DNA from: Prosopocoilus inquinatus
Lineage: Eukaryota; Arthropoda; Insecta; Coleoptera; Lucanidae
Reading direction: 5' to 3'
DNA: 64,000 nucleotides
Assembly (NCBI GenBank): GCA_036172665.1
Contig: JAYKNF010000015.1
Coordinates: forward strand, 2,976,001-3,040,000
Part shown: positions 33,418 to 46,339 of the stretch, piece by piece
Layout of the letters: each line of letters starts with the position of its first letter
How positions within the stretch are numbered: position 1 is the first letter of the stretch
The notes under the pieces: generated by a model
The model's database searches: none
Seen by the model: the letters and a program-made list of their open reading frames with translations, nothing else
Told to the model about the DNA's origin: nothing
Made by a program: the position numbers and the translations under genes

Positions 33418-33683
33418 GTGCTACTTATCCTTTACTCTTAAGCTTGCCCTGGTACCCCGTCCGAATATTGCCTGTCTAATATACAATGTCAATACTCTCG
33501 GCCGTTTGATTGATATAAACTAGTGCGCTATTGTTTTGTTTTGTTAATTATATTTCAAGGTTAAGTGTAAGAGCATGTTTCGTCAAAGTCACATGAACTT
33601 CGCCTTGCGGTTTGTCATATTTATATATCGTATATGTATTATGACAAATAAAGTCCTATTATTATTATTATTATTATTATTAT

Positions 33684-34793
33684 GAACTCTTCTTTACGGC
33701 CAAATATCATGATGAATTTACCCTCTTAGGCCGGTACGGTCTCGGGCCTAAGAGGGTCTAAGAATCATAAATAAGCCGACGAATATTTCTTACGACTAGT
33801 CGGATAGTACGTAGTAAAATGGATTAAGGGCGGGGCTTTGCTTGATACCGCTACTCTTCGCCAGGGGTCTCTGCGTTGTTGTTGGTCAGGCATTACTTTA
33901 GAAAGAGTAGGTTCGGCTTGAAACTGCATTTATATACGGAAGTGAAATCCAGTGTTGAGCACAATTAAATTATATTTAATATGAATTAATGAATTAATTA
34001 TTGAAATCGTAGAAATTCACGATTAACAATTAATTTAATTGTCATTTCCAATTCATAGAGATTTAAATATTTTTTTTTTCTTTTACAGTGAGAGAATTAA
34101 ATAAAAGGAAATAAACGCATCAGAAAATACCACATAACGGAAAAAAAGAATTTACGAATAACTAATATTTCCAATTTGTTAAAATTAATTAATTAATTCT
34201 TTAAAAAATTAGTTGATTGATATTTAATTGCAGTTAATTGTTTTAATTGCAGATTACAATCAGGGATGCAAAACGTAACCGAACCTGGTTACTTTTACCG
34301 TGTTCCTTGCGCCTTCCGTTACACGAAATACTCTTAAATAACGGAAACTTCGGTAACTTTGGGATGAATAATGTCGACACCGTAATACAAAGCCGAGAAA
34401 CTACGCGTATAAAACGAGTCAACCGAGGTAACAATGAACAGATTCTGTCTACATTACTTACAAATATCATTTCCCTTTTTAATCTTTTGTTTCAAAAACG
34501 ATTTCAGCATTAACATTTAGGCTGAGTTCGTTTTTTTGCAATTCAGTTCAGTATGACACAGTTTTATCTCAACAGTTTTTTTACCTCATAAAATAACTCT
34601 TCTGCATAAAGTAAATATACACATTATATAAATAATATAAAATAAAAACTCATCCCCTATACATTTTTATTAATTTTAATTAATGTTATTACGGCAGGCG
34701 ACTCTAATGGCCAGTTGCACCAAACACTTAAGATTGGGTTAAAATTAAGCACCAATTAGAATGCGGCATATACAATTTTGTCTAATTTCCTAT
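33684..34793. other. No gene; one perfect 13-bp hairpin
   Basis: AT-rich. ACCCTCTTAGGCC at 33720-33732 pairs perfectly with GGCCTAAGAGGGT at 33745-33757 across a 12-base loop. The opposed ORFs at 34243-34513 show no domain. Confidence 0.5.
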
Positions 34794-34801
34794 GTCACAT
34801 T

Positions 34802-37800
34802 CACGATATACAGAACACTGGTACGCGCACTTGCCTATCTTCTCCATACAAAACGAGGAAGTCAAAAGTAGTGCCTAGTTACGTGATTTAAATTTTACCA
34901 CTAGATGACACCAATGTATGAAGGACTGTCACTAAACGTCATTAATGTACTCCCGTAGGTTATATTACGTGTTGTAGGTACGGTTGTAGGCAACGTATAT
35001 TCAGTATTTACGTGTGTATTAATGGCGAACTTTGGTTGGTGTGTAATCAAATAAAGAATAAATGGCGACTGTCAAATTTAGCAAGCAATCAAACAGATGT
35101 AGAAAGATATTTACTAATGTTACGAGCAAGTACGTTTTGCCTTGATTTTTACAAACCTTTCAGAGATTATTGGTATTATTAGTTTCTTGTATCTGTTTGG
35201 TAGTGGTGGAAGAAAGGACAGATGTGAGATTAGCATTAGTTCAGTAGGAGCATACATTTAGTTGAGGAATAGCATCATCTGTCAGTGTTCTTGGAATGAT
35301 TTCATTTCCACTGACTTAATGATTTTTTACAATTTTTCTTGAAAATGTATCAAGCACACAAAATGTTGCTTTAATATTGTGACACCTGCATTTTGATTCA
35401 TTCTTGAAGCCTTTCCAAAATCTATAATTAACTATATTTCATAATTAATGGTATGAATCGTAAGTCTACATCTGTAACCCAAATTGGTTTGACAGCACTT
35501 TATTCTGGTTAACTGAAAATTTAATGATGCTTTAAATATCTACTAATGTTTTTGATTCACTGGCATTGAATGAACGCACAACGAGTATCTTCATCTTGTG
35601 TTATTACAAGATGCAAACACTCTGACTGCAACCAGTGTAAATGAATGGAAGACGCTATTTGCTTCACTGTTCTTTATCAATTTCTTCGAGATTAATAAAT
35701 CATTTTATTTTCTGAAAGAGCTAGAGTGAAACTTTCATTACATTGGTCATCATCATCAGTTTTTTCAAACTTGTGTTGCAAATGAAGACAAGTGCTACTC
35801 TTACGGTAATCTTGGAATAAGGGATGTAATCAGATTAAACAATATGTTTATTAAATTAAAAATAATATAAAGAAGGTTATGAGCCTCTCACATAACACTT
35901 GATATTTTCAGCTTCGATGGAATTAATTTGCAAAGTCATCAAACTTGAAGGAAACAAGCCGCAGTAACGTTTAGGTGTTTTAACTTTATGCACTTTTGGT
36001 GTCACTTGCATGCAGAACTGATGTTACTAGATAGGTACTTTTGTGAGTTTATATCCACTCGTTATATTGAGTACATTTTAATCAGTACATCGGTCAGTTT
36101 AATGCCAGATGGATTGGTGGATATTCTAGGTTAGATAGCAATCTTAGGATGACTTCATGTTTATGTTAAAATCTCCTTGCTTCAATACAAATTAACTCTG
36201 AGAAGTCTTTCTATTTTCACTGCAATGTAACTAAATTAGGAAACGAATTAAATTATTCGCCAATACATACCCTCTTTAAATTAAAATTTCTACGCCTGAC
36301 AACTTCGCTTTAAATTCATAGTTAAAATTTAAAATGCAGTATTTAACCTCAAACCAGTTGTTGCGTACTGACCTGTTTATCTATGCCCATGTGTTTTGTG
36401 TTTATCACAAGATCCTCAGAAGAATCGGCTGCGGAATTTGATAAAAATGACAGTCCGCGATGCGGTTCTGCCATCTAGCGAATTTTTACAAACTACTCAA
36501 CTTGCTCAAAATTTTAAACGGAAAATGGCGGCGAGTGAGCGTACCAGTGTTCTCTATATCGTGTATGCGACGTATGTTCAGTATTTACGTGTGTATTAAT
36601 GGCAAATTTTGGTTTTGGTTGGTGTGTAATGAAATAAAGAATAAACGGCGAGTATCAAATTTAGCAAGCAATCAAACAGATGTAGAAAGATATTAACTAA
36701 TGTTACGAGCAAGTACGTTTTGCTATGATTTTTACAAACCTTTCAGAGGCTATTGGTATTATTTGTTTCTTGTATCTGTTTGGTAGTCGTGGAAGAAAGG
36801 GTAGTTGTGAGATTAGCATTAGTTCAGTAGGAGCATACATTTAGTTGAGGAATAGCATCACCTGTCAGTGTTCTTCGAATGATTTCATTTCCACTGACTT
36901 TACGATTTTTTTACAAATTTTTCTTGAAAATGTATCAAGCACACAAAATGTTGCTTTAATATTGTGACACCTGCATTTTGGTTCATTCTTGAAGCCTTTC
37001 CGAAATCTATAATTAACAATATTTCATAATTAATGGTATGAATCGTAAGTCTACATCTGTAACCCAAATTTACTGAGCGGTTTGACAGCAGTTTATTCTG
37101 GTTAACTGAAAATTTAATGATGCTTTAAATATCTACTAATGTTTTTGATTCACTAGCATTGATCGCACAATAAGTATCTTCATCTTGTGTTATTACAAGA
37201 TGCTAATACTCTGGCTACAACCAGTGCAAATGAATCGAAGTCGCTATTTGCTTCGCTATTCATTGTCAATTTTTTCGAGATTAATAAATCATTTTATTTT
37301 CTGAAAGAACCAGTGTGAAACGTAGATAAACTTTCATTACGTTGGTCATCATCATCAGCTTTTTCAAATTTGTGATGCAAATGAAGACATAATCTTGGAA
37401 TAAGGGATGTAATCAGATTAAACAATATGTTTATTAAATTAGAAATAATATAAAGAAGGTTATATGCCCCTCACATAACACTTGATATTTTCAGCTTCGA
37501 TGGAATTAATTTGCAAGGTCATCAAACTTGAAGCAAACAAGCTCCAGTAACGTTTAGGTGCACTTTTGGTGTCACTTGCATGCATAACTGATGTTGCTAG
37601 ATAGGTACTTTGGTAGGAGTAGGGCAATTAGGGCAAAGCTATAACTTTTTAAAAAATAACGCCCTACTCCTTTTGTGAGTTTATATCCACTCGTTATATT
37701 GAGTACATTTTAATCAGTATGTCGGTCTGTTTAAAGCCAGATGGATCGGTGGATATTCTAGGTTAGATAGCAATCTTACGATGAGTTCATGTTTATGTTA

Positions 37801-38199
37801 AAATCTCCTTGCTTCAATAAAAATTAACTCTGAGAAGTCTTTCTATTTTCACTGCAATGTAACTAAATTAGGAAACGAATTAAATTATTCACCAATACAT
37901 ACCCTCTTTAAATTAAAATTTCTACGCGTTCGACAACTTCGCTTTAAATTCATAGTTAAAATTTAAAATGCAGTATTTAACCTCAAAGCAGTTTGTTGCG
38001 TACTGACCTCTGTTTATCTCTGCCCATGTGTTTTGTGTTTACCACAAAAGCCTCACAAAAACCGGCTGCGAAATTTGATAAAAATGACAGTCCGCGATCC
38101 GGTTCTGCCATCTAGCGAACTTTTACAAACTACTCAACTTGCTCAAAATTTTAAACTTAAAATAGCGCGAGTGAGCGTACCAGTGTTCTCTATATCGTG
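34802..38199 (+). mobile_element. Tandem dimer of the 'CACGATATAG' TIR element
   Basis: The first copy 34802-36561 has both terminal repeats. It is followed directly by a second copy (about 36562-38199) that lacks the first ~190 bases but has the right terminal repeat. The pair is flanked by GTCACATT at 34794-34801 and 38200-38207 (8 bp). No such duplication separates the two copies. Both copies match 23963-25719 reversed. The end ORFs (36396-36599 and 38033-38257) repeat the one at 23900-24130. Confidence 0.85.
37612..37670. mobile_element. ~55-bp micro-insertion with 10-bp inverted ends
   Basis: GGAGTAGGGC at 37616-37625 pairs with GCCCTACTCC at 37661-37670. It is absent from the same place in the first copy (near 36045), where ACTTTTGTG is continuous. 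A 3-4 base T duplication flanks it. Confidence 0.65.
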
Positions 38200-38207
38200 G
38201 TCACATT

Positions 38208-39338
38208 ATAAGCAATGCTTAAATATAAGCTTAAGTGTTTGGTGTAACTGGTCATAAATACCCTAATGCCGGCTTTAGACGGTCAAATTACTTATCACAA
38301 ATTTGTTAAGGACAGAGTGAGATGTGCCAATTCAACCAATTCACTGTGATAGCTTATCTATCACTCACAAATGTGTGACAAGAATTTGACAGTCTAAAGT
38401 CGTCGTATTTTCCTCGAACCTTTTTGTAAATTTGAAAGCACGGTTGTCATACAGTAAATATTCATTATCCCAATGGCCACGTTATACGGGTAAAGCGAAA
38501 GTTGACTTTTTATGAAAAGAATCCGTTAAACTGCTACAATTCATGAAGAATCGTCGTAGTTACAAACGTACGACCGTTCACATCAGGCCAGCTCATAATG
38601 AAGTTGACATGATTTTGGACGAAATGCTTTCACAGAGAACGGCTTCCTGTCGAATGTGAAACCAAATAAACGTGTAAAGTAGCTCCTCAGGACGTTAACA
38701 AACCAACCCTAAGAGTCAAAATCGGGGCAAAGAGCGGTAGGATATGAACAATAATAATAATATGGCATAACCTCAAATCTGATCTTTGGAAATGAAACGT
38801 TTATTTTGCCAATGTTATTGCACCAAGCGACTCTAAATATGTTCTATTCACTTGTTTAAGGTTTTACAGCTAATTTGCAGTACACAGACTGAAATTAAAC
38901 TGAGACGTTGAATTTATTTCAGCTTTACAAATTTGCAGATCGAAGTCGCATTTTCCTCGAATGTGGGGGGACCTTTTCGTAAATTTGAAAGCACGGTTGT
39001 CATACAGTAAATATTCATTATCCCCATGGCCACGTTAAATGGGTAAAGTGAAAGTTGAATTCTTAAGAATCCGTCAAACTGCGACAATTCATGAAGGATC
39101 GTCGTAGTTACAAATGTACGACCGTTCACTTTAAAGTCAGGCCAACTCATAATAAAGTCGACATGATTTTGGACGAAATGCTTTCACAGAGAACGGCTTC
39201 CTGTCGAATGTGAAATCAAATAAACGCGTAAAGTAGTTCCGCAGGACGTTAGAAAACAAACCGTAAGAGTCAAAATCAGGGCTAAGAGCGGTAGGATACG
39301 AATAATAATAATAAGACGACATAACCTCAAAGCTGATG
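38208..39338. repeat. Unassigned sequence with a ~380-bp direct duplication
   Basis: 38402-38782 and 38946-39337 are direct copies (shared AAATTTGAAAGCACGGTTGTC, GACATGATTTTGGACGAAAT, GAACGGCTTCCTGTCGAATG). On the minus strand parts are open (39406-39137 and 39150-38914, with FDRKPFSVKAFRPKSC), and the frames roughly persist in both copies. I do not recognise the product, and stops differ between copies. It could be a duplicated exon of a host or transposon gene, or plain repeat. Confidence 0.55.
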
Positions 39339-39550
39339 TGTTGTGTCTGTAAAGAGACAATGGTTTCGTAAAAGTACTTTATTAAGGTCTCTAATAATAG
39401 GTACAATTACAATGTAAGGGATGCGTACGTTCAATAGCGAGAATGTGGCCGTACTGTCGGTTTCCGGCGAGGTGGATGTTTCCCAGGTTTTTGTGGGTAT
39501 GGAAATGGCGCGCTATTTAAATATGGACGCGTTATTCTGAATACACAACA
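39339..39550 (-). repeat. 3' LTR of gypsy element 3
   Basis: TGTTGTGT...ACACAACA, 8-bp inverted ends, 212 bp. It holds TATTTAAATA near 39515 as a possible TATA element on the minus strand. Only one copy is in the window, so the borders rest on the ends and the adjoining purine tract GGGAGAAGGGG. Confidence 0.75.
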
Positions 39551-39568
39551 CCCCTTCTCCCAGCACAA

Positions 39569-41420
39569 TCACTTAGTGGTGTATTCTTGTAGGTATGCTG
39601 CTGGGCGACGAGCTCTTGTGGGCCTTGGGGACCGCTCTGCTGTTGATGCCGGTTCATCTCTAGAATTTTCTACCAGTGGTGTTGCAGCCGATTCTAAATC
39701 ACCTGATGAGTCGGTTGACCCAGACGAAGGCAACTTCTCCGACAACTCCTCATTGTTTTCACCTACTGCCGCAGTTGACCTTCTTCTCAGCTGATCAATG
39801 TGTCGACGCAGCACATTCCCATCATTGTCGAGAACCCTATAACTAATTGGTCCTGTTCTTTCAGTTGCCAATCCAGGAATCCACTTTGGTCCATAACCGT
39901 ATTTTCTGGCAAATATTGGGGTATCTTCATCAAATTCTCGAATTGATCTTCGTTTTTCTTTGTTTTCACCAATATTCTTTGATGATATTAAGTCAGGATG
40001 TAAACGACTTAAGGCAGTTGTTAATTTTCTACCCATAAGCATCTCAGCTGGTGTAAGTCCAGTTGCCGAAGATGCTGTAGTATGTTGTCTTAGTAGAAAT
40101 CGGGCAATTCTCGTTTTCCAATCTCCTTCTGATAATTTCTTTAGAGCTTCTTTCGTTGTCTGCACCATTCTTTCAGCTTGACCATTACTTGCGGCATGGT
40201 ATGGAGCAATTCGGGCATGACGTATACCATTTTTCTTCATGAAGTCTTCAAACACATCTGAAGTAAAGGCTGTCCCGTTGTCACTGACAATTATACCTGG
40301 AATACCATGAGTCGCAAATAATTCCCGTAAAACAGTAATTGCAGCTTCTGACGATGTTGATGGTACATGTAGAACTTCCAACCACTTTGAATGTGAATCC
40401 ACAACGATCAGAAAGATTTGTCCCTCCATTGGGCCAGCAAAGTCGATATGCATACGTGACCATGGGTCTTTGGTAACTTCCCACGGATGCAATGGAGCAT
40501 GAGGTGGTGCATGCATTGCTTTCTGACACTTTTCACATGAACTCACGTACTCTTCGATGCTTTTCTCGATACCCGGCCACCACACATAACTTCTGGCGAA
40601 CAATTTCATCTTTACAATACCTGGGTGTGTCGAATGTAGCACCTGAAGTACTCTATTCCTTCCCTCTTCCGGAATAACAACTCGACTTCCATAAAGTAAA
40701 CAGTTACGATAGGCAGACAGCTGTTTTTGCATAGTTTTATATGGTTTAAGTTTATCCCAGTCCACTTGTTCTGACCAACCATGTATCACAGAATTTAACA
40801 CTCTCGACAATACAGGGTCTTTTAATGTCATTCTTGAAATGTATTGGGCACTTAATAGAGGTTCTGGCAAACTTTCTAACATCAACACATCTCCCAATAT
40901 TAGTTCTGCAAAATCTGGTGTTTTTAATGGTAGCCGACTTAATCCATCTGCATTTCCAATCTTTTTCCCTGACACATATATGAGCTCATAATCATACGCA
41001 CTTAAAAATAAATTCCATCGTAGCATTCTGGGTGACAATACTTCTGGGGTTTGCTTATGTCTTCCTAAGATTCCAAGCAGAGGTCGATGGTCGGTTTTTA
41101 TTTCAAACTTTCTTCCATACAGGTAATAGTGGAATTTTTTAACACTTGCTACAAGTGCTAATGTTTCCTTATCGATCTGTGCATAATTTCTTTCTGCTTT
41201 AGACAAAGTTCGAGAGAAAAATGCAATAGGAGCTTCACTATCATCTTCCAGTCGATGACTTAACACACCTCCGATTCCAAAACTGCTGGCATCGCATGTT
41301 AACACAACAGGTTTTTTCTCGTCGTAATGTACTAAAACAGTTGAAATCAACAGATCCTTACATTTATTAAATGTATCATTCTGTGGTTTCTTCCAAATCC
41401 ATTTTGCATTTTGATCCAAC
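39569..41420 (-). CDS. pol: RNase H and integrase of gypsy element 3
   Basis: A 617-codon open frame. RNase H near residues 40-160 shows CDASSFGIG, DKETLAL and KTDHRPL with the acidic residues in place. The integrase zinc motif is intact (HSTHPGI...SSCEKCQ, ~265-310). The core has HIDFAGP, SDNGTAF and SNGQAER with a 35-residue D-E spacing. A GPISYRVLDNDG-type C-terminal module follows, with an acidic Ser-rich tail. The frame is uninterrupted, unusual for this decayed element. Upstream, a TGA at 41421-41423 separates it from RT in the same reading frame. Confidence 0.9.
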
Positions 41421-41422
41421 AA

Positions 41423-41683
41423 TCAATGCAAGGGTTCTGCAATTGTTGCTTTGTTTTTCAAAAAAGGCGTATAAAAAGTCAAAATACCTAAGAATGCTTG
41501 TAATTCTTCCTTTTTCGTAGGTGTAGGTGCTTCGTTGATAGCCTTGACCTTTTCTTGGGTGGGATGAATTCCTAAGGAATCTATTTTATGTCCTAAGAAT
41601 TCGATTGATTCTGTATTAAACTGACATTTGCTTTTTTGTACACGTAACCCGTCTGCGTTCAATCTTTTCAGCACTTCGCGCAC
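41423..41683 (-). pseudogene. pol: RT thumb/connection of gypsy element 3
   Basis: Contains CQFNTESIEFLGHKIDSLGI and KKEELQAFLGILTFYTPFL, the segment after the RT palm in Ty3/gypsy pol. It ends at TGA 41421-41423, after which the same frame continues as RNase H. Confidence 0.88.
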
Positions 41684-42720
41684 TCTACTGTCTCACTCAC
41701 TTGCTGACTACCAGCGATTAGTATATCGTCTAAATATGGAAATACTCCTTGAACACCAACCAGTCTAGTTTCAATAAACCGTTGAAACAGATTCGGTGCA
41801 ACTGATATACCAAATTGAAGACGATGTACACAGTAAGCACCTCGATGCTGTCTACTCGCAACTGTTGGTACGCTTGCGAAAGGTCAATTTCAGCCAAATG
41901 ACTTGTTCCTGCTAACGAGGCAAATAATCCTGCTACTGTTGGCATGGGATATGGGTCTGCACTCAAATGTTTGTTTATTGTACACTTATAGTCTCCACAA
42001 ATGCGCACTTTGCCATTCGCTTTCTTTACCACTACAATAGGTGTTGCACACTCTGGATGAGTTACTGGCTCTAACACACCTTGTTCCTGAAGTCGATTCA
42101 GTTCATCTTCTACTTCTGCACGCAAAGCGAAAGGTACACTTCTGGCTTTACAAATAATTGGTGTTGCGTCTTTGTCTACACTAAGATGCACTACAGGACC
42201 CTTAAATGTCCCTAATCCTTCTGCAAATACATTAGGAAACTCTCCAATAAAGTTCGGAACTTTGTCTTTGGCTGTCGCAGCACAATAGTGAAGACCTGAA
42301 AGTTCTATTCCAAGAGCATTAAACCAATTTCGTCCAAGTAAATCAGCGCTTTGACCTTTTGTCACAATTATCGGTAAATTGCATATTTTTCTTGAACCGT
42401 AGCTCACTCGTACTTCTGACAGTTGATGCGCTGCTGCTTCCGCCGCTACCGCCATCTCGTATGCCGAATTGAAAGTCAGTTGCGATTCTGCTAACAGCCG
42501 GCGTTGTAAATGCACGTCGCGAACGCCACACCCGATTCGATCGCGCAACATGGATTCAAGTGTGTTACCGAAATTACAATTTTGTGCTAATTTCCGCAAC
42601 TCAGCAATATATGCTGCCACTCCTTCCCCCTGCCATTGGTCTCTCTTGTGGAACTGGAAACGTTTAACTATTTCCGATGACCGCGGAGCAAAATGATCCG
42701 ATAGTAATTGTATTATTTCT
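41684..42720 (-). pseudogene. pol: Gag-protease-RT fusion remnant, gypsy element 3
   Basis: The frame 42620-41730 (extending as open sequence to about 42720) begins in the Gag capsid (AAYIAELRKLAQNCNFG, MLRDRI.CGV). It then jumps from EVRVSYG directly into the second half of protease (LPIIVTKGQSADLLGRNW). Zinc knuckles and the protease DTG are therefore missing by an in-frame deletion. RT motif A (AEIDLSQAYQQL) follows, then the frame shifts near 41830. The YLDDILIAG catalytic motif is readable in another frame near 41720. Confidence 0.85.
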
Positions 42721-42897
42721 TCATATTAATATAAAAATGAAAATTTTAGACTTAAGAACACATATGCATGAACATATTAAAAATGGTTTAGGTGTTCAAT
42801 GCACTCATTCACGTTGTAAAAACAATAAGAAAACGTTTCAACTTGTCAAGACATTCAAATTACATATCTACCGTAATCATCCCAAACGAGCATCTAA

Positions 42898-43777
42898 AGG
42901 TGCGTTTAGATTTGAGCACGAACGAGCTGAGCATACGCGCACGGCATACGTTCGCGCTCACCAGCATTTATTTTCTGGCGCATGGGCTGATCCAGTTGTT
43001 CGCGCACACAACGGACGACAAAATAGCAGCGGCTGTATAATTGTGAATCATATTTTAATAAAAAAAAGAAATTCGAACGAGACATCGACTTTCGTGGCAA
43101 GCGCCTAATTTTTATAAGAGACAAAATAAATTACTCTACTTGTTATTTAGTGTCACAGAGTTATAAGTAATTGAAAAATTTTACTGCAATGACTAAAATC
43201 GCCCCAAGAAACATTTTATCTTTTTTTGTGCTTCCGCACTGTCTAAATTTTCAATATTTAATTTGTTCACAAGCTCCTGGTAGGTCATTTTTTTTTAAAT
43301 AATATTTTGCGTGCTTCACATAACATAAAATAGGCAGTTTTTCATAATCTTGCAAAGCAACAAAGCTGTTTCATTGGTCCATTCGATGGCTATCTGAAAA
43401 TTCAGAAACCTTTTCTACGAGGGCTGAGTCGCGTGGCTTTCAATATGCGACTTTTTTCTCGTTCAAACTACGCATTCATGCGTGAAGCAATTATTTCCTT
43501 TGAGCACGTACCGGAGACCGACACCAATCGGATCGCGCTGCCAGCTATTCGTGCATAATATACGTGAGTGCATAGATGTATACTACACAAGGAGCATTCG
43601 CGGTGGATCAGTGCGTGCGTGCTCGCCTAAATGCACCAAAGGGGATCACGTTTACGGCTATTCGAGCCCGCGGCTGTTCGCGCACAGGAAAACACAACGT
43701 GAGCGTGCGCGCATAGCCGTTTACACTTGAGCGTTCGCGGAGGATCAGTGCATGCGTGCTCAAGTCTAAACGCACCT
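42898..43777. mobile_element. 880-bp PIF/Harbinger-type MITE, copy 1
   Basis: The ends AGGTGCGTTTAGA and TCTAAACGCACCT are flanked by TAA at 42895-42897 and 43778-43780, the 3-bp TWA-type duplication of PIF/Harbinger. Subterminal GC-rich repeats (CACGCACGCACTGATCC-like) follow the ends. Small ORFs inside (43482-43730 and others) are frames through these repeats. It interrupts the TNP2-type gene. Copy 2 is at 55919-56843. Confidence 0.88.
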
Positions 43778-46339
43778 TAATGTTTCTGAATCTAATAAAT
43801 TACCGATCCAAAACAACGTAACCGAAATTTTAGATGAAGAAAATTTAAATAGTTTGTCTGCTTCATCTGATGCAGACCTTTTAAATTTGAAAAGTGATTA
43901 CGTAAAATTATTTGCGTCAATGTATTTAAATTTACAAACCAAACATTTTCTGTCAGATGCTGCGTTACAGTGTATTATTAGTAATCTATCAGATATTACT
44001 AACATATCAAATGAAATAATGTATAAAGAGCTGTCTGCAATATCTGCAAAAATTTCCAAAGATGTTATTTCAGATAATAATCTATTTCAAATTTGCCATA
44101 CCGGCATTGGTGAAATGAGAACAGCATTATCTAGAAAAAAATACTATAAAAATGTTTTCCAATACATTCAACCAGTATTTGTGTCTTACGAAAATAATTC
44201 GGGGCACAAATGGTTTACATTCCAATATTAGAAACACTAAAAAATTTACTGAAAAATTCTAATGTTCGCAATTACTGGTTAAATTCCAATTATACATACT
44301 TTGATCAGATATACACAGATATAACTGATTGTCAAGTCAATCAATTTTTCCAGGAGAATTCACAAGCAAAGTCATTGGTGTTTACATGGTATTAGCAAAT
44401 ATTCCGAACTTTTTGCGATCTAAAGTGGATCATATTCAGTTAGTAGCATTAGGATTCAAAAAACATATAACCCACTAAGCAAAAAAATGTTATATAAACA
44501 TTTTGTGAACGTTATTTAGTCAGACATAATGTTTCTGGTTAAACGTGTTTAGTGTAGAAAGTAACGTTATGCCGATAGTTCTATGTCCTAGTAAGCGATG
44601 TTGCAGAATAACGTTATAATAAAAATGTTGATCCGACTTTTGTTTATTAACGCTGTATAAACATAAATTGCAATGTTTTATTAATATTTAAACGTAATAT
44701 TATCATTATGTTTCCTATACTTGTTTCTTGAACGTTCCTTTAGGAATGTGTCATTGACGTTCCTTTAGAAACATTGCACTACTATTACAAGATAACACAC
44801 TGTATTTCACTTCTCATCTACACACACCTGTACTTTTTTTAAATTTATTAACGGATCGATTTTAAAATTTCGCCTTGTTTAATCATGAAAAGTTACTTAA
44901 AAAAGTTGTTTAAAATTAGGAAATAACCCCAAATTTCTTTATAACTTTTCGTGATTAAACAAAGTCTAATATGTTAATTTTTTGCAATTTGTTTTTGACT
45001 GCAGCTTTATAATCAGAAAATGTTGGTTTTAAAAGGACGCACAATTGACAAAAATTTAGAATCGATCCGTAAATAAATTTAAAAAGTTAGGGGTTTGTAG
45101 CTGAGAAGTGAAACACAATATGTAACTTTGAAGTAAAACGCACATTAGCATCGCATCATTTTACAAACTAAAAATCTGCAGCAATCACTACCTAACATAT
45201 TTTTTGTATGTTACTTCATTCTGTACTTATTGGTGCAAATGTTTAGTTTAGCAATATGAAGCAATGCAACACATGCTAACGTCCACTTCAATAAAGCTGC
45301 TTTAACACTTGTAAACTTTAAAATGTTTGATTACTTCGCGATCCCTCTGCTGAGGAGCCCCCGAACAGGGTTGAAACAGCTCTCCAAAGGGTGCCATTGT
45401 AATAAACTGTATTCATAATAAGTAGTTACAAAGGAGATCTTTCTTATTTTGTGAGACAGAGATAGATTTAATAAATTCCAAATGCAAAGATGAAGTATAT
45501 CCAGTATTAAAGTATCTACATAGATTATATTTTCTAATTGTAACACAGAACGAATTTTACTATGCAAAGTGTTTATTAATACAATTAATGAAACGTCGGT
45601 GGACATCAATATATGTATTTACAATCAAAATAATATATTGAAACACCAAATATAAAAATACAAGCCGTGAAGATCATAATAATTATTAAATCTAATCCGC
45701 TTATTAAATACTGAACGAGCCAAATAGGCGTACTTGCAGGCGGGGGACAATAGAACGTTATCAGCTGTGTCTATTTGGTAAGTTGAGTTTGGTCCAAAAC
45801 TTCTATGTAATCGCTGTTAATCGTACATTTCTTTCAAAAAATTGTATGGCTTCACCGTTATTTTATCGTGCTAAAAATTTTGTTCTCGGTGAGGTTACAA
45901 AATTCTGTAAATATAAATGAAGAAAATGATATATAAATACATTATAATGTCAAAACAATTAAAAAAAATCGTATTACTTACCCTTCATCAGTTTTTCAAC
46001 AATTTTTCCTTATTAATATAAAAACATTTTAGATGATGAGACTGAAAATCTGAAATGTATCTCTTTTAAAAATACGTAAAATAAATAAAACATTTTACCT
46101 CTATATTTTTCACGTGTGTTCTTTGCATTCTGTATTGTAACTTTAAAATATAGCATCACTTTCGAGGATTTATCGCAAAGCGATAGTGCAGCCTAACTGC
46201 AGCGGTTTTTTCCCTTTTCCTAAAGCAATTCCACTTTTTAATTAGGAGTAATTTTTAAGTGTGTACTTCTTATAACGAGCCTTCAATACAAAAACCACCT
46301 CGAGTAGCCTTGGAAACAAAAGTCCGTACCGTAGATTGA

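Larger units (their letters stand above)
26255..33683 (+). mobile_element. Non-LTR retrotransposon (LINE), multiply interrupted
   Basis: Fragments in one orientation give an endonuclease start (26276-26519), the region before RT (27040-27545) and the post-RT C-terminus (32378-33417). A 3' tail follows that ends in AATAAAGTCCT and (ATT)n at 33657-33683. Internal insertions are at 26520-27012, 27545-32377 and about 32584-32985. The RT core is absent. Ends in short tandem repeats are usual for CR1/L2/Jockey-like LINEs. I cannot assign the clade. Confidence 0.8.
39339..42720 (-). mobile_element. Ty3/gypsy element 3, 5'-truncated
   Basis: 3' LTR at 39339-39550, polypurine tract at 39551-39561, then pol and part of gag on the minus strand. 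Gag is cut near 42720 at the junction with the TNP2-type locus, so the 5' LTR, primer site and Gag N-terminus are missing from the window. Other damage: an in-frame deletion from the Gag C-terminus into protease, frameshifts in RT and a TGA before RNase H. Confidence 0.88.

Noticed and set aside
43482..43730. 82-codon ORF and its inverted twin at 55966-56214
   Set aside because: Both are frames through GC-rich subterminal repeats of the Harbinger-type MITE.
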